A stretch of 64,000 nucleotides of DNA. Origin: Campylobacter rectus. GTDB lineage: Bacteria; Campylobacterota; Campylobacteria; Campylobacterales; Campylobacteraceae. Shown in pieces: positions 26,574-34,494 of this stretch. The notes beneath the pieces are model-generated. The model was not told where the DNA came from, did no database searches, and saw nothing but the letters and a program-made list of their open reading frames with translations. The DNA lies in the NCBI RefSeq assembly GCF_004803795.1, contig NZ_CP012543.1, forward strand, positions 2,232,001 through 2,296,000. The letters are read 5' to 3'. Each line of letters begins with the position of its first letter. Positions within the stretch are counted from its first letter, which is position 1. Made by a program: the position numbers and the translations under genes.

Positions 26574-27911
26574 ATGTGTGCGATAGTTGGAGTAATCAAT
26601 TCTAAAGACGCGGCAAAAACGGCATACTACGCGCTATTTGCGATGCAGCACAGAGGCCAAGAAGCAAGCGGCATAAGCGCAAGCGAGTATGGGCGCATCG
26701 AGACCGTCAAAGGGCACGGGCTCGTCACCGAAGTCTTTAGCAAAAAGAGCTTTGAAGCGCTAAAAGGCGATATGGCGATCGGACACAACCGCTACGCCAC
26801 CGCAGGCAAAAACTCCGCCGCCGACGCCCAGCCCATCTCCGCAAACTGCGCGCTAGGCCCGATCTCGGTCGTGCATAACGGCAACCTCGTAAATAAAGAC
26901 GAAGTCCGCAACGCGCTGATCGCCGAGGGCGCGATATTTCAGAGCAATATGGACACCGAAAACATCGTCCATCTCATCGCCAGAAATCACGGCGAACACC
27001 TGCGAGATCGTATCGTATCGGCGCTAAAGCAGATCAAAGGCGCCTACTGTCTACTCATCCAGTCGCGACATAAAATTTTCGCCATCCGCGACCGCTGGGG
27101 CGTGAGACCGCTCTCGCTGGGACGTCTAAAAGACGGCGGCTACATCGTAGCTAGCGAGACGTGCGCGTTTGATTTAGTGGGAGCGACCTTTATCCGCGAC
27201 GTGGAGCCCGGCGAGATGATCGTTTTTGAAAACGGCAAAAGCGAGTTTGAGAGCGTGCGCCTTTTTGAGGCGGAGCCCAGAGTTTGCGCGTTTGAGTATA
27301 TTTATTTCGCGCGCCCCGATAGCGTCATCGAGGGCAAAAGCGTCTATGAAGTGCGCAAAAAAATGGGCGAAACGCTAGCTAAAAAAAGCAAGATCGACGC
27401 GGACTTCGTCGTGCCGGTACCAGATAGCGGCACGCCGGCCGCGCTGGGCTACGCAAACGCCAGCGGAATACCGTTTGAGCTAGCCATCGTGCGCAACCAC
27501 TACGTCGGCCGCACATTCATCGAGCCGACGCAAGAGATGCGCAACCTCAAGGTAAAACTCAAGCTAAACCCGATGGCAAGCCTGCTCAAGGGCAAAAGCG
27601 TGGTCGTCGTGGATGATAGCATCGTGCGCGGCACGACCTCTAAAAAGATCGTCGAGCTGCTACGTCACGCGGGCGCGAGAGAGATACACTTTAAGGTCGC
27701 TTGCCCCGAGCTAAAATACCCCGAGCGCTACGGCATCGACACTCCGAGCTTCGAGGAGCTCATCAGCGCGAACAAAACCCCCGAAGAGGTGTGCAAATAT
27801 ATCGGCGCGGACAGCCTCGAGTTTTTAGACGTGGACGAGCTGGTTAGCAGCATCGGCAGCGAGCGCAGATATTCGCTGGTGAGCTTTGACGGGGATTATT
27901 TTATCAAGTAA
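26574..27911 (+). CDS. purF: Amidophosphoribosyltransferase PurF
   Basis: PurF makes 5-phosphoribosylamine from PRPP and glutamine, the first committed step of purine synthesis. The 445-residue protein starts MCAIVGVIN, so removal of Met exposes the nucleophile cysteine of the N-terminal glutaminase domain. The glutaminase motifs AMQHRGQEASGI and GHNRYAT follow. The PRPP-binding loop VVVVDDSIVRGTTSKK (about residues 342-357) marks the phosphoribosyltransferase domain. AAAAAAGGATAAAA precedes the ATG. Confidence 0.97.
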   Translation: MCAIVGVINSKDAAKTAYYALFAMQHRGQEASGISASEYGRIETVKGHGLVTEVFSKKSFEALKGDMAIGHNRYATAGKNSAADAQPISANCALGPISVVHNGNLVNKDEVRNALIAEGAIFQSNMDTENIVHLIARNHGEHLRDRIVSALKQIKGAYCLLIQSRHKIFAIRDRWGVRPLSLGRLKDGGYIVASETCAFDLVGATFIRDVEPGEMIVFENGKSEFESVRLFEAEPRVCAFEYIYFARPDSVIEGKSVYEVRKKMGETLAKKSKIDADFVVPVPDSGTPAALGYANASGIPFELAIVRNHYVGRTFIEPTQEMRNLKVKLKLNPMASLLKGKSVVVVDDSIVRGTTSKKIVELLRHAGAREIHFKVACPELKYPERYGIDTPSFEELISANKTPEEVCKYIGADSLEFLDVDELVSSIGSERRYSLVSFDGDYFIK

Positions 27912-28250
27912 ATTCGGCCTTGCGTTTTCTCCAGCGGAGTCAAATTTGCAAATTTGACTTTTTATTTTTGCAAATTTTAAAATTTGCCCTACCTTGGCGG
28001 AATTTTCATTCGTCAAATTTGAGCCGCAAAACCTGCATCTTGAAAACGCGAAATTTAGTTTATTTTATTTTTAACGCTTTGCGCGCAAATTTTACGCGCT
28101 GCAGATTTTGTCGATTTAAATTTGACGAAATTTATGCTCGCAAATCGGCGATTTAATTTTTAAAATTTGGCGCCAAGCGCTCCGCCGCGCAAAAATGAAA
28201 ATATTTTATCAATATATAAGCAAACGTTGAATATAATTGCAGACTTTAAC
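27912..28250. other. Non-coding gap after purF
   Basis: These 339 bases are AAATTT-rich with no convincing gene or terminator. The last 20 bases carry the tRNA promoter. Confidence 0.5.
28232..28237 (+). promoter_or_regulatory. Predicted -10 box of the tRNA gene
   Basis: TATAAT lies 14 bases before the first base of the mature tRNA, in TTGAATATAATTGC. Confidence 0.65.
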
Positions 28251-28327
28251 GTCACGGTAGCTCAGCTGGTTAGAGCGCTGGTCTCATAAGCCGGAGGTCG
28301 GGAGTTCAAGTCTCCCCCGTGACACCA
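28251..28327 (+). tRNA. tRNA with anticodon CAT (tRNA-Met, elongator; Ile2 possible)
   Basis: A full cloverleaf can be drawn. The acceptor is GTCACGG/CCGTGAC and the D-stem is GCTC/GAGC. The anticodon stem is CTGGT/GCCGG with loop CTCATAA, and the T-stem is GGGAG/CTCCC with loop TTCAAGT. The discriminator is A and CCA is encoded. The paired first base (G1-C72) argues against initiator tRNA. A lysidine-modified Ile2 tRNA also has CAT and cannot be excluded by eye. It stands at the border between housekeeping and accessory DNA. Confidence 0.93.
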
Positions 28328-28559
28328 TAAAGCCCTAAGGCATAGGTTTTTCTACGATTTTATATCGCAATTCCCTTTCATAAAATATAGCTTAAAATTT
28401 GTAGCAAATTTAAAATTTATGTAGCAAAAATTTAAGCCGTTTGTAATTTTAGTATGTTTTTATAAAGATTCTCAAAAATAAGATTACTTGCATTTCGGGT
28501 CTGAATTTAATCATAGACGACACTTGCCTGATGATTTGGGAGGCGTTTAGAAATATTTA

Positions 28560-29085
28560 ATAACTCTCCATCCAAGTGTCCTTGATTTAGATTTATGGTA
28601 TTTTAGCCCAAGCCAACCATACGATCCTGCTTGGCATTCTAGCTTATAATCTACATATCGGATGTGTTATCGTTTAGACTATCCTCATTCGTCTTGTTTG
28701 GGACTCCCAGCAAAGCCAAAGGAGCGTTTTGCGTATCCGTGCCAGTTGGATATGTTTTCCCAAACGCTTGATATATGGACTCTGCCGTTACCGTCCGGTA
28801 GTCGCTTATCTGAAATTCCTCTATAGCGTTTTATCCAGTTTTATACCTAGGGATTTATCTTCTTTGCTAAATTCGTTTATCGTTATGCTCTTATCTCCTT
28901 TTTGCACCGTTAGGGTAGATTTACCTCTGCTTGCATCAGTTACGTTATGCATTAGGAGCTACAAAGTGGCTTTTGCTCGAAACTTCTATTTCCCGTCCGG
29001 CGTTAAGTCCCGTTTCGGCAATTAAGCTAAGTCCGTCTTTGACTACTATGTCTGTTATCTTGGGGTTGTAAAAATTTTATACTCA
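28560..29085 (-). pseudogene. Degraded remnant of an unidentified coding region
   Basis: On the minus strand, consecutive short frames read as protein but are broken by stops and shifts. In order they are: NPKITDIVVKDGLSLIAETG with NAGREIEVSSKSHFV; VTDASRGKSTLTVQKGDKSI with TINEFSKEDKSLGIKLDK; ISDKRLPDGNGRVHISSVWE with SNWHGYAKRSFGFAGSPKQD; and YKLECQAGSYGWLGLKYHKS. No intact frame remains and the family is not recognised. It is the first thing after the tRNA and points away from the effector gene, as expected for old debris at an island edge. The remaining bases between the tRNA and 28560 show nothing further. Confidence 0.45.
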
Positions 29086-29212
29086 AAGCATTAATAATTC
29101 ACGGATTTTTTGCAACAAAACAGAATCTTTTTTATTGTTATTTAAGACATATTATTGAATATTCTCTAGGTTTGTGATAATATACCAAGCAAAAAGCGAT
29201 CAAGGATGTTTT

Positions 29213-32200
29213 ATGCCTCTAACCCCTAGAAGCCATACGAATTTCAAAGAAGATTTAATAGAACTTATAAAACTACGATATAAAGATACCGTCGATACAA
29301 ATCGTCCTTTTTTCCTAAGTGACAAACCATTTATAGGCCACGGCTTTAGCCTAAAAGACGATATCGATACGATATGCGATCAAATTTACGGAAAAGAGAA
29401 AAACAAGGCGCTTCTTGAGGGGGTTAAAAAGGCTATAGCCGGTTTTAAAAAAGATAAAACCAAATCAAGCGATGAAAACGCCACCTTGCTTTATAAAAAA
29501 ATAAATAAAGCCGCAAACGATTCAAAAAAGACTTCTAAATCGTCAGCTAAAGAACAGACGTCAAGTGGATCCTCCGGCAAATCTCCCTCGCCCTCTTCAT
29601 TTAAAAACCCGTCCTCTCAAACCGAGAAACCTCAAAACCCTTTGCCCGAGTTTAAATTTACCTCCGAGGATCAAAAAAATGCTATCCTTGAACAAAAGCT
29701 AAAACCTCTCGTCCGAGAGATAAACAAAAAGCTAAGCGGCTCGCCTCTTGGAAATTTAGGAGATATTACGCTTGCTACCTCTAGTCAAACGTCCGGCAAG
29801 GAAGCCGCTTCATCCGATAAGCGATCATCAGGTCCCGGCAAAGAACACGTAGCTCTTCTGGCTTTTCTTTATCTTAGCGATAAAAAGGAGCTAAATCCCT
29901 CCCTGGTAACTTATATCAAGAGTAAAAATCGCTTTAGGGTTTGGTATTGGCTGGCCTATGAAAGCTTTGGCGGTAAAACGGGCGATAAATTTGCCAAACT
30001 AAGAGAGAGGATTTCAAGCAGATTCGGCCTTTTCGAGTATGACGCATATAACGAAAATTTAAACGGCTCATCCTCCTCTTTTAAGAACCAAACCGGCCTT
30101 AGCGCTTCAAATTCGACCAAGGTCGGCACGGAGCATATCGGCTTTAGCGAGTGTATAGATGTATTTAGCCATTTAAACGTAACAAAGATAAAATACCCTA
30201 AAAAAGACGAAGAAGACAAAGAGAGCGTAGAAGAAGCCACCTGCCTGGAGTTTATAAAAACCTACGAGACAAATAGAGTAAAGCCGAGTAAAGCGCCTAA
30301 TTTAAATAACGGCTCCTCAAATAAAAACTTAAGCTCAAAAAAACAAAATCCGAGCCCAAGCGGATTTGGCGCAGAACCGGGCGACGCATCCGCCGCTTCA
30401 AAACAAGAAGCCTTGTTTAAGCTTTTTGCGGACAGGCTAAATTTTCTCTTAGCCCCCCATACCTCTAAAACCTTTAGTTTAGAAAACATCTACTGCATAA
30501 ACCTAACCCTCACAGCGGGGTCTAACGCTTCAAGGATAAACAAGCTCTTAAGAAAAAGAGAGGAAGAGCTCTATAAACAAGAGAATATACTCATACTATG
30601 CCCGGTTAAAACCGCTACTCCTATTAGAATTTTCCAACCCAAAAAGAGCAGCTTTACCATAGTGCTGGCTAGCCAAACCCCATTTGACTGTAGCGAGCTA
30701 AATCCAAGAGAGCTAAATCCGAACAGAGCTAACTACGGTAAGGTAAATTTATGCGAGCTGTTGCTTACGGATTTTAAATTTAACCCTTATGAAAAAGCAA
30801 ACGCCAAGCATACTACCCAAGATCCAAAAACCCCTACTACTGAAGAGATAAAATTTAAAAACGCTAAAACAAGTAGCAGGTCCCTTGATCCCTTTACGGG
30901 CAAATTCGTTTCAAACGATACGGTAACTCTTTACCGAGGCGAAGATAGTGGCGATAACGAAAACAAAAGCGAGGCAAATAGCAAAGAAGGTAAAAAATCT
31001 TCAAGCGATAAAACCAAACCGAAAAACCCGTACTTTACGTCTATTAGACGAGACGAAGAAGATATGGAGTATAAGCTAAAAGAGGGCATGGTAGAGATGA
31101 GTTGCTTTAAACAAAACAGCGACTCGGATCTCAAAGCATTAAATTCAGTCTCGAATCAAGCCTCGCCCCATAGGCTCACCTATCTAAATTTCACCCTCCT
31201 AAATTTTGCTAAGGAAAACAACTTTACCCTTAGAGACGATAAGGCTTCAGCTATGTTTGATATGAAGCTTCTTCTTGCCTACGGAAACGAAGCTACGCCT
31301 ACTTCTTACTCAAGCTCGAACTTTACCCTTACCCTCCAAGATCTCATCATCGAAAATGAAAACGGAGAAGCTAGCGATATAGATAAAGTATATCTTCATC
31401 ACTGCTCGGATAAAACGGTATATGAAAGCTCGTCTTTGGTAAAAAACAAAGACTCCGTATTTAAAAACTCATATACGGCTACGTTTAACATACCCATAGA
31501 TAAAGAAAACAAAAAAGATACCAAGCTCATAATATATTCAAGCGATCTAAGTAAAACCCATACCACCAAAGATATACATAAACGCTCGGATACTGCGGTA
31601 ATATCTCTAAGCTATAAAGATAAAAACAACCAAAGCTTTTGCTACCTAAGAAAAACCTCTCTAAGAGATATAACCGATAATATAATAAACGTTATCTCGG
31701 ATAACGAGTATCCGTTTAAAACAAATGAGGACATAACCCTAAAGGCTATATATAAACAAGAGGAAAAAGACGAACGAGGAAACGAAAACAAAAAGTATAA
31801 AGAGGTAGTATGGGGATATAAGGTAATAAAAACCGTAGAGTATAACGAAGCATCAAAATCAAATCCTAAAGACGTCATACTCTTAAAGAATAAAAAAGAC
31901 GAACGAATCAAAGAAACGAAAGATAATAAATCAAACAAAGAAGAAGGTCTAATAAAAGGCAAAGAGATAACGATCCAAATCTCAAAGGTGGTAACCAAAG
32001 ACGACCTGGCCAAACTAAAACAAGGAGGACACTCTATAATATTCTTTGCCGCTCTTAAAGAAAAAGAGAAGAAAGAGAAAGAAACGGACAAGAAGAAAAA
32101 ACAAAACGATAAGTTCAAAGATACGAATGAAGCTAAATTTCAGTTTAATACCGGATACGGTAAGACTCATATGAGGGTGGATATAAATAAAGAGTATGAA

Positions 32201-32791
32201 GAAGAAAATAAAGAGGATGAAAACTATAACGTTTTAAGAATAGAAACCAAAGACGATAGCGGCGACTATATAGAGATACTAGTCCCTAAGGATGAAATTT
32301 TATTTAATATAGAAGACGAAGATCCGCCTTTAGAGGATGATTTCTTGGTTTCTTTAGGTATCGGTGGACTTGCCAAAAAAGGCACGTCAAAGTTAGCCAA
32401 ATATACAAAAAATATCAAACTGCCGGGAAGTTTAACTAGGGAAAAGATAGTGGGGATATTTATGAGGCTGGAAAAGGGAGATGATGTTTTTGTAAGGCTT
32501 GTTAATAATAAGAAAGAATTGGATCTGCTTTGGATAAGAATCTCCAAAGGATCTAAATTTATAGAAAAAAGATCAGTCCCCATAACAAACAAAAAAACCA
32601 AAATTACAACTAGAGAAGATATTGCAATGCATAAACTGGATGACGGAAGGACTATTATAAAATATAGAACGGGATCAGGCGCAGGCGGAGAGACGATAGA
32701 GATGGATGCCGTTAAAAAAGCCAAAGATAAAATAGGCAATATAAGCGACGGTCAATGGAAAGTACATATAAAAGGATGGGAACCAAAATGA
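29213..32791 (+). CDS. Large polymorphic-toxin-like protein, candidate T6SS effector
   Basis: The 1,192-residue protein starts MPLTPRSH; the ATG at 29213 follows AAGGATGTTTT and is preferred to the in-frame GTG at 29174. Residues ~8-90 and ~200-280 together faintly resemble a T4-lysozyme/pesticin fold (YKDT, GHGFSL, then VALLAFLYLSD and FRVWYWLAYES), split by a Ser/Lys-rich insert. Residues ~400-740 are unrecognised. Residues ~745-992 are a charged linker domain whose DNA is copied at 34501-35242. The last ~200 residues are unique, have a pretoxin-like FLVSLGIGGLAKKGTSKLAK and end in a basic alpha/beta domain, presumably the toxin. There is no signal peptide. It is followed by an overlapping candidate immunity gene and lies 14 kb from the T6SS core. 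Confidence 0.7.
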   Translation: MPLTPRSHTNFKEDLIELIKLRYKDTVDTNRPFFLSDKPFIGHGFSLKDDIDTICDQIYGKEKNKALLEGVKKAIAGFKKDKTKSSDENATLLYKKINKAANDSKKTSKSSAKEQTSSGSSGKSPSPSSFKNPSSQTEKPQNPLPEFKFTSEDQKNAILEQKLKPLVREINKKLSGSPLGNLGDITLATSSQTSGKEAASSDKRSSGPGKEHVALLAFLYLSDKKELNPSLVTYIKSKNRFRVWYWLAYESFGGKTGDKFAKLRERISSRFGLFEYDAYNENLNGSSSSFKNQTGLSASNSTKVGTEHIGFSECIDVFSHLNVTKIKYPKKDEEDKESVEEATCLEFIKTYETNRVKPSKAPNLNNGSSNKNLSSKKQNPSPSGFGAEPGDASAASKQEALFKLFADRLNFLLAPHTSKTFSLENIYCINLTLTAGSNASRINKLLRKREEELYKQENILILCPVKTATPIRIFQPKKSSFTIVLASQTPFDCSELNPRELNPNRANYGKVNLCELLLTDFKFNPYEKANAKHTTQDPKTPTTEEIKFKNAKTSSRSLDPFTGKFVSNDTVTLYRGEDSGDNENKSEANSKEGKKSSSDKTKPKNPYFTSIRRDEEDMEYKLKEGMVEMSCFKQNSDSDLKALNSVSNQASPHRLTYLNFTLLNFAKENNFTLRDDKASAMFDMKLLLAYGNEATPTSYSSSNFTLTLQDLIIENENGEASDIDKVYLHHCSDKTVYESSSLVKNKDSVFKNSYTATFNIPIDKENKKDTKLIIYSSDLSKTHTTKDIHKRSDTAVISLSYKDKNNQSFCYLRKTSLRDITDNIINVISDNEYPFKTNEDITLKAIYKQEEKDERGNENKKYKEVVWGYKVIKTVEYNEASKSNPKDVILLKNKKDERIKETKDNKSNKEEGLIKGKEITIQISKVVTKDDLAKLKQGGHSIIFFAALKEKEKKEKETDKKKKQNDKFKDTNEAKFQFNTGYGKTHMRVDINKEYEEENKEDENYNVLRIETKDDSGDYIEILVPKDEILFNIEDEDPPLEDDFLVSLGIGGLAKKGTSKLAKYTKNIKLPGSLTREKIVGIFMRLEKGDDVFVRLVNNKKELDLLWIRISKGSKFIEKRSVPITNKKTKITTREDIAMHKLDDGRTIIKYRTGSGAGGETIEMDAVKKAKDKIGNISDGQWKVHIKGWEPK

Positions 32792-33468
32792 AAAAAGCTA
32801 AAATTATCTATGAATGTAATAAGCAAGTTTTTAGAGAGAGCGATGAATTATTTAGCAAGCCTACGATAAGTATCTTTTTAAAAGTTATGCCGCATGCTAC
32901 AAAAGTCGTCATATTGGAGTTTATGGAATATCTATTTTTGCGACTTATTTCTACATTTGCCAGACACGAATCAGACGAAATGATGCCGCATTTAATAAGC
33001 TACGATAACGATGACATAGACTCCCCAAAGCCAACCTACATAAGCGAATACATAAGTATAGTAGGAAATCTTTTTCTAGCCGGATACATAGACTTCTTAT
33101 GCGACTGGGACGACGATTATAAACAAACGGATTATCCTACGAATTTGTCTTACTACGGAAATTCCAAATACGAAGCTTGGGTATATTTTAGGGATAACTT
33201 CTTCTACAAAAAGAAATTTTGTAGAAGCTACGACGAAGATAGAAATAACGAAGAGGGTTACTCTGTCCTATACTCTTGCACCTCTTGGGATAAGCCTGAT
33301 GATTGGAGTCAATATAATATCCTTGTAGCTGTAACGGAAAAAGGCAAAAAATATCTCAATGAAATTCTGGCTCCTAAATTTTACGAAAAGTATAAGGACG
33401 TAGAAATCTATCTTGACGATGAGGGGAATATAATAGGAAGTAATGCAGATACTGCGATAAAAGCCTAA
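32788..33468 (+). CDS. Candidate cytoplasmic immunity protein of the 29213 toxin
   Basis: The 226-residue protein starts MKKAKIIYECNKQVF. The ATG at 32788 overlaps the toxin TGA (ATGA), which fixes this start over earlier in-frame ATGs inside the toxin gene. It has no signal peptide or membrane helix and is acidic in its middle (DWDDDYKQTD). The family is not recognised. A small acidic protein directly coupled to a polymorphic toxin is the usual immunity position. A cytoplasmic location implies that the toxin acts in the cytoplasm. Confidence 0.65.
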   Translation: MKKAKIIYECNKQVFRESDELFSKPTISIFLKVMPHATKVVILEFMEYLFLRLISTFARHESDEMMPHLISYDNDDIDSPKPTYISEYISIVGNLFLAGYIDFLCDWDDDYKQTDYPTNLSYYGNSKYEAWVYFRDNFFYKKKFCRSYDEDRNNEEGYSVLYSCTSWDKPDDWSQYNILVAVTEKGKKYLNEILAPKFYEKYKDVEIYLDDEGNIIGSNADTAIKA

Positions 33469-33560
33469 ATCATAGCAAATCGGACTCAGAAAACAAAGAT
33501 GCAGTAAATAAAGTAACAAGCATAGTGAACAAGAAGGCAGATAAGCAAAAGAGAATAAAT

Positions 33561-33596
33561 TCGTATAAACGCATAAGAGAAGCAAATATATTTAAG
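33561..33596 (+). repeat. Repeated leader, copy 1
   Basis: GTATAAACGCATAAGAGAAG followed by CAAATATATTTAAG recurs upstream of two lysozyme-inhibitor-like genes (40051-40092 and 42432-42491). It ends just before the ribosome site of the 33607 gene and probably carries promoter or leader information duplicated with the genes. Confidence 0.6.
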
Positions 33597-33606
33597 GGTA
33601 AGCTAT

Positions 33607-34494
33607 ATGAAAATAATTAAATTTATACTTTGGCTATTTGTTTTAGTGACTAATTTAAACGCCAAAGAAGCTAGTATAAAATCCGAAAATGGTAACTTCT
33701 TAATATTTAAAGAATCTGAGAAAAACGAACATTTTGAGGTAAATTTATACAAGAAACTAATCTTTTCTAGCAAAGAATATAATTCTACGATATACATCAA
33801 TAACGCCACGTACTACTTTGGTCCTAGTAGCAGTATCTTGTCTGGTTCTGGCAGATACGTAATATTAGATGCTTTAGAGGGAGGCTATATTACTGGATAT
33901 TCTGATGATAAAGATGAAAAACCTTTGTGGAAAGATAAGGTGCATTGTTTGGTTATAGATATGCAAAATGGCTGCATTTTGATAAACGAAACGGATGAAG
34001 CGTGTATGCTGGAGTGGGAGGGAGATGAATTATATTACACAATGGATCGGCAAAAAGAAAAGATTGAGTTAAAAAGGAGTATAAAGGATGATTTAGATCA
34101 TCTATTTGACTGTGAGAATATCAATTTTATAGATACAAATGAGTGCAAAAAACAAAACAAAGGCAAGATAGATAATGCTATTCGTTGTAACACAATAAAT
34201 CCTAAAAACATAGAAGAATATGAAAAATATCTAAGCAAAGATAGCGACTTTAAACACAAAGAAATTTTAAAGTAAGCATTGATGTCTTTTGTTTCTAATT
34301 TTAATAAAAATACTATACGAGATAAAACATATCTGTGCTTAAGCCCTGATGAAAATAGCTTAACTAAAGATTATTTAATAAAAGGAGACGAAGTTATAAT
34401 TTTAGAAGAAACAAAGGATAAAATATGGCAAAAAATAGCCTATATAAATAGAAAAGGTAAAATTTTAGTAAGATGGGTAAAAATTTTAAAATAA
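33607..34494 (+). pseudogene. Exported protein with C-terminal SH3-like domain, split by in-frame TAA
   Basis: The first part (33607-34275, 222 residues) has a signal peptide (KFILWLFVLVTNLNAKEA) and a probable beta-rich mature part. A TAA at 34273-34275 is followed in the same frame by 72 codons that encode a bacterial SH3-like domain (TYLCLSPDE, YLIKGDEVIILEE, IWQKIAYI, VRWVKIL). Read through, this is one exported ~295-residue protein with a C-terminal SH3 domain. Restarting at TTG 34279 or ATG 34282 is possible but would give a domain without a signal peptide. It is probably an immunity-type gene with a recent nonsense change. Its 3' end overlaps the orphan tip start. Confidence 0.6.

Noticed and set aside
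28729-29025. Plus-strand 98-codon frame after the tRNA
   Set aside because: It is the shadow of minus-strand debris whose fragments read far better as protein, and no ribosome site precedes it.
31642-32118. Antisense 158-codon frame inside the large effector, repeated at 34697-35173
   Set aside because: Its identity in two places only reflects the DNA duplication of the sense gene. The translation is a Ser/Phe-rich shadow of a Lys/Glu-rich gene.
34282-34494. Independent small SH3-domain gene
   Set aside because: It is in frame with the exported gene upstream, lacks a signal peptide and a good ribosome site, and is better explained as the cut-off tail. It is kept as part of the split gene.
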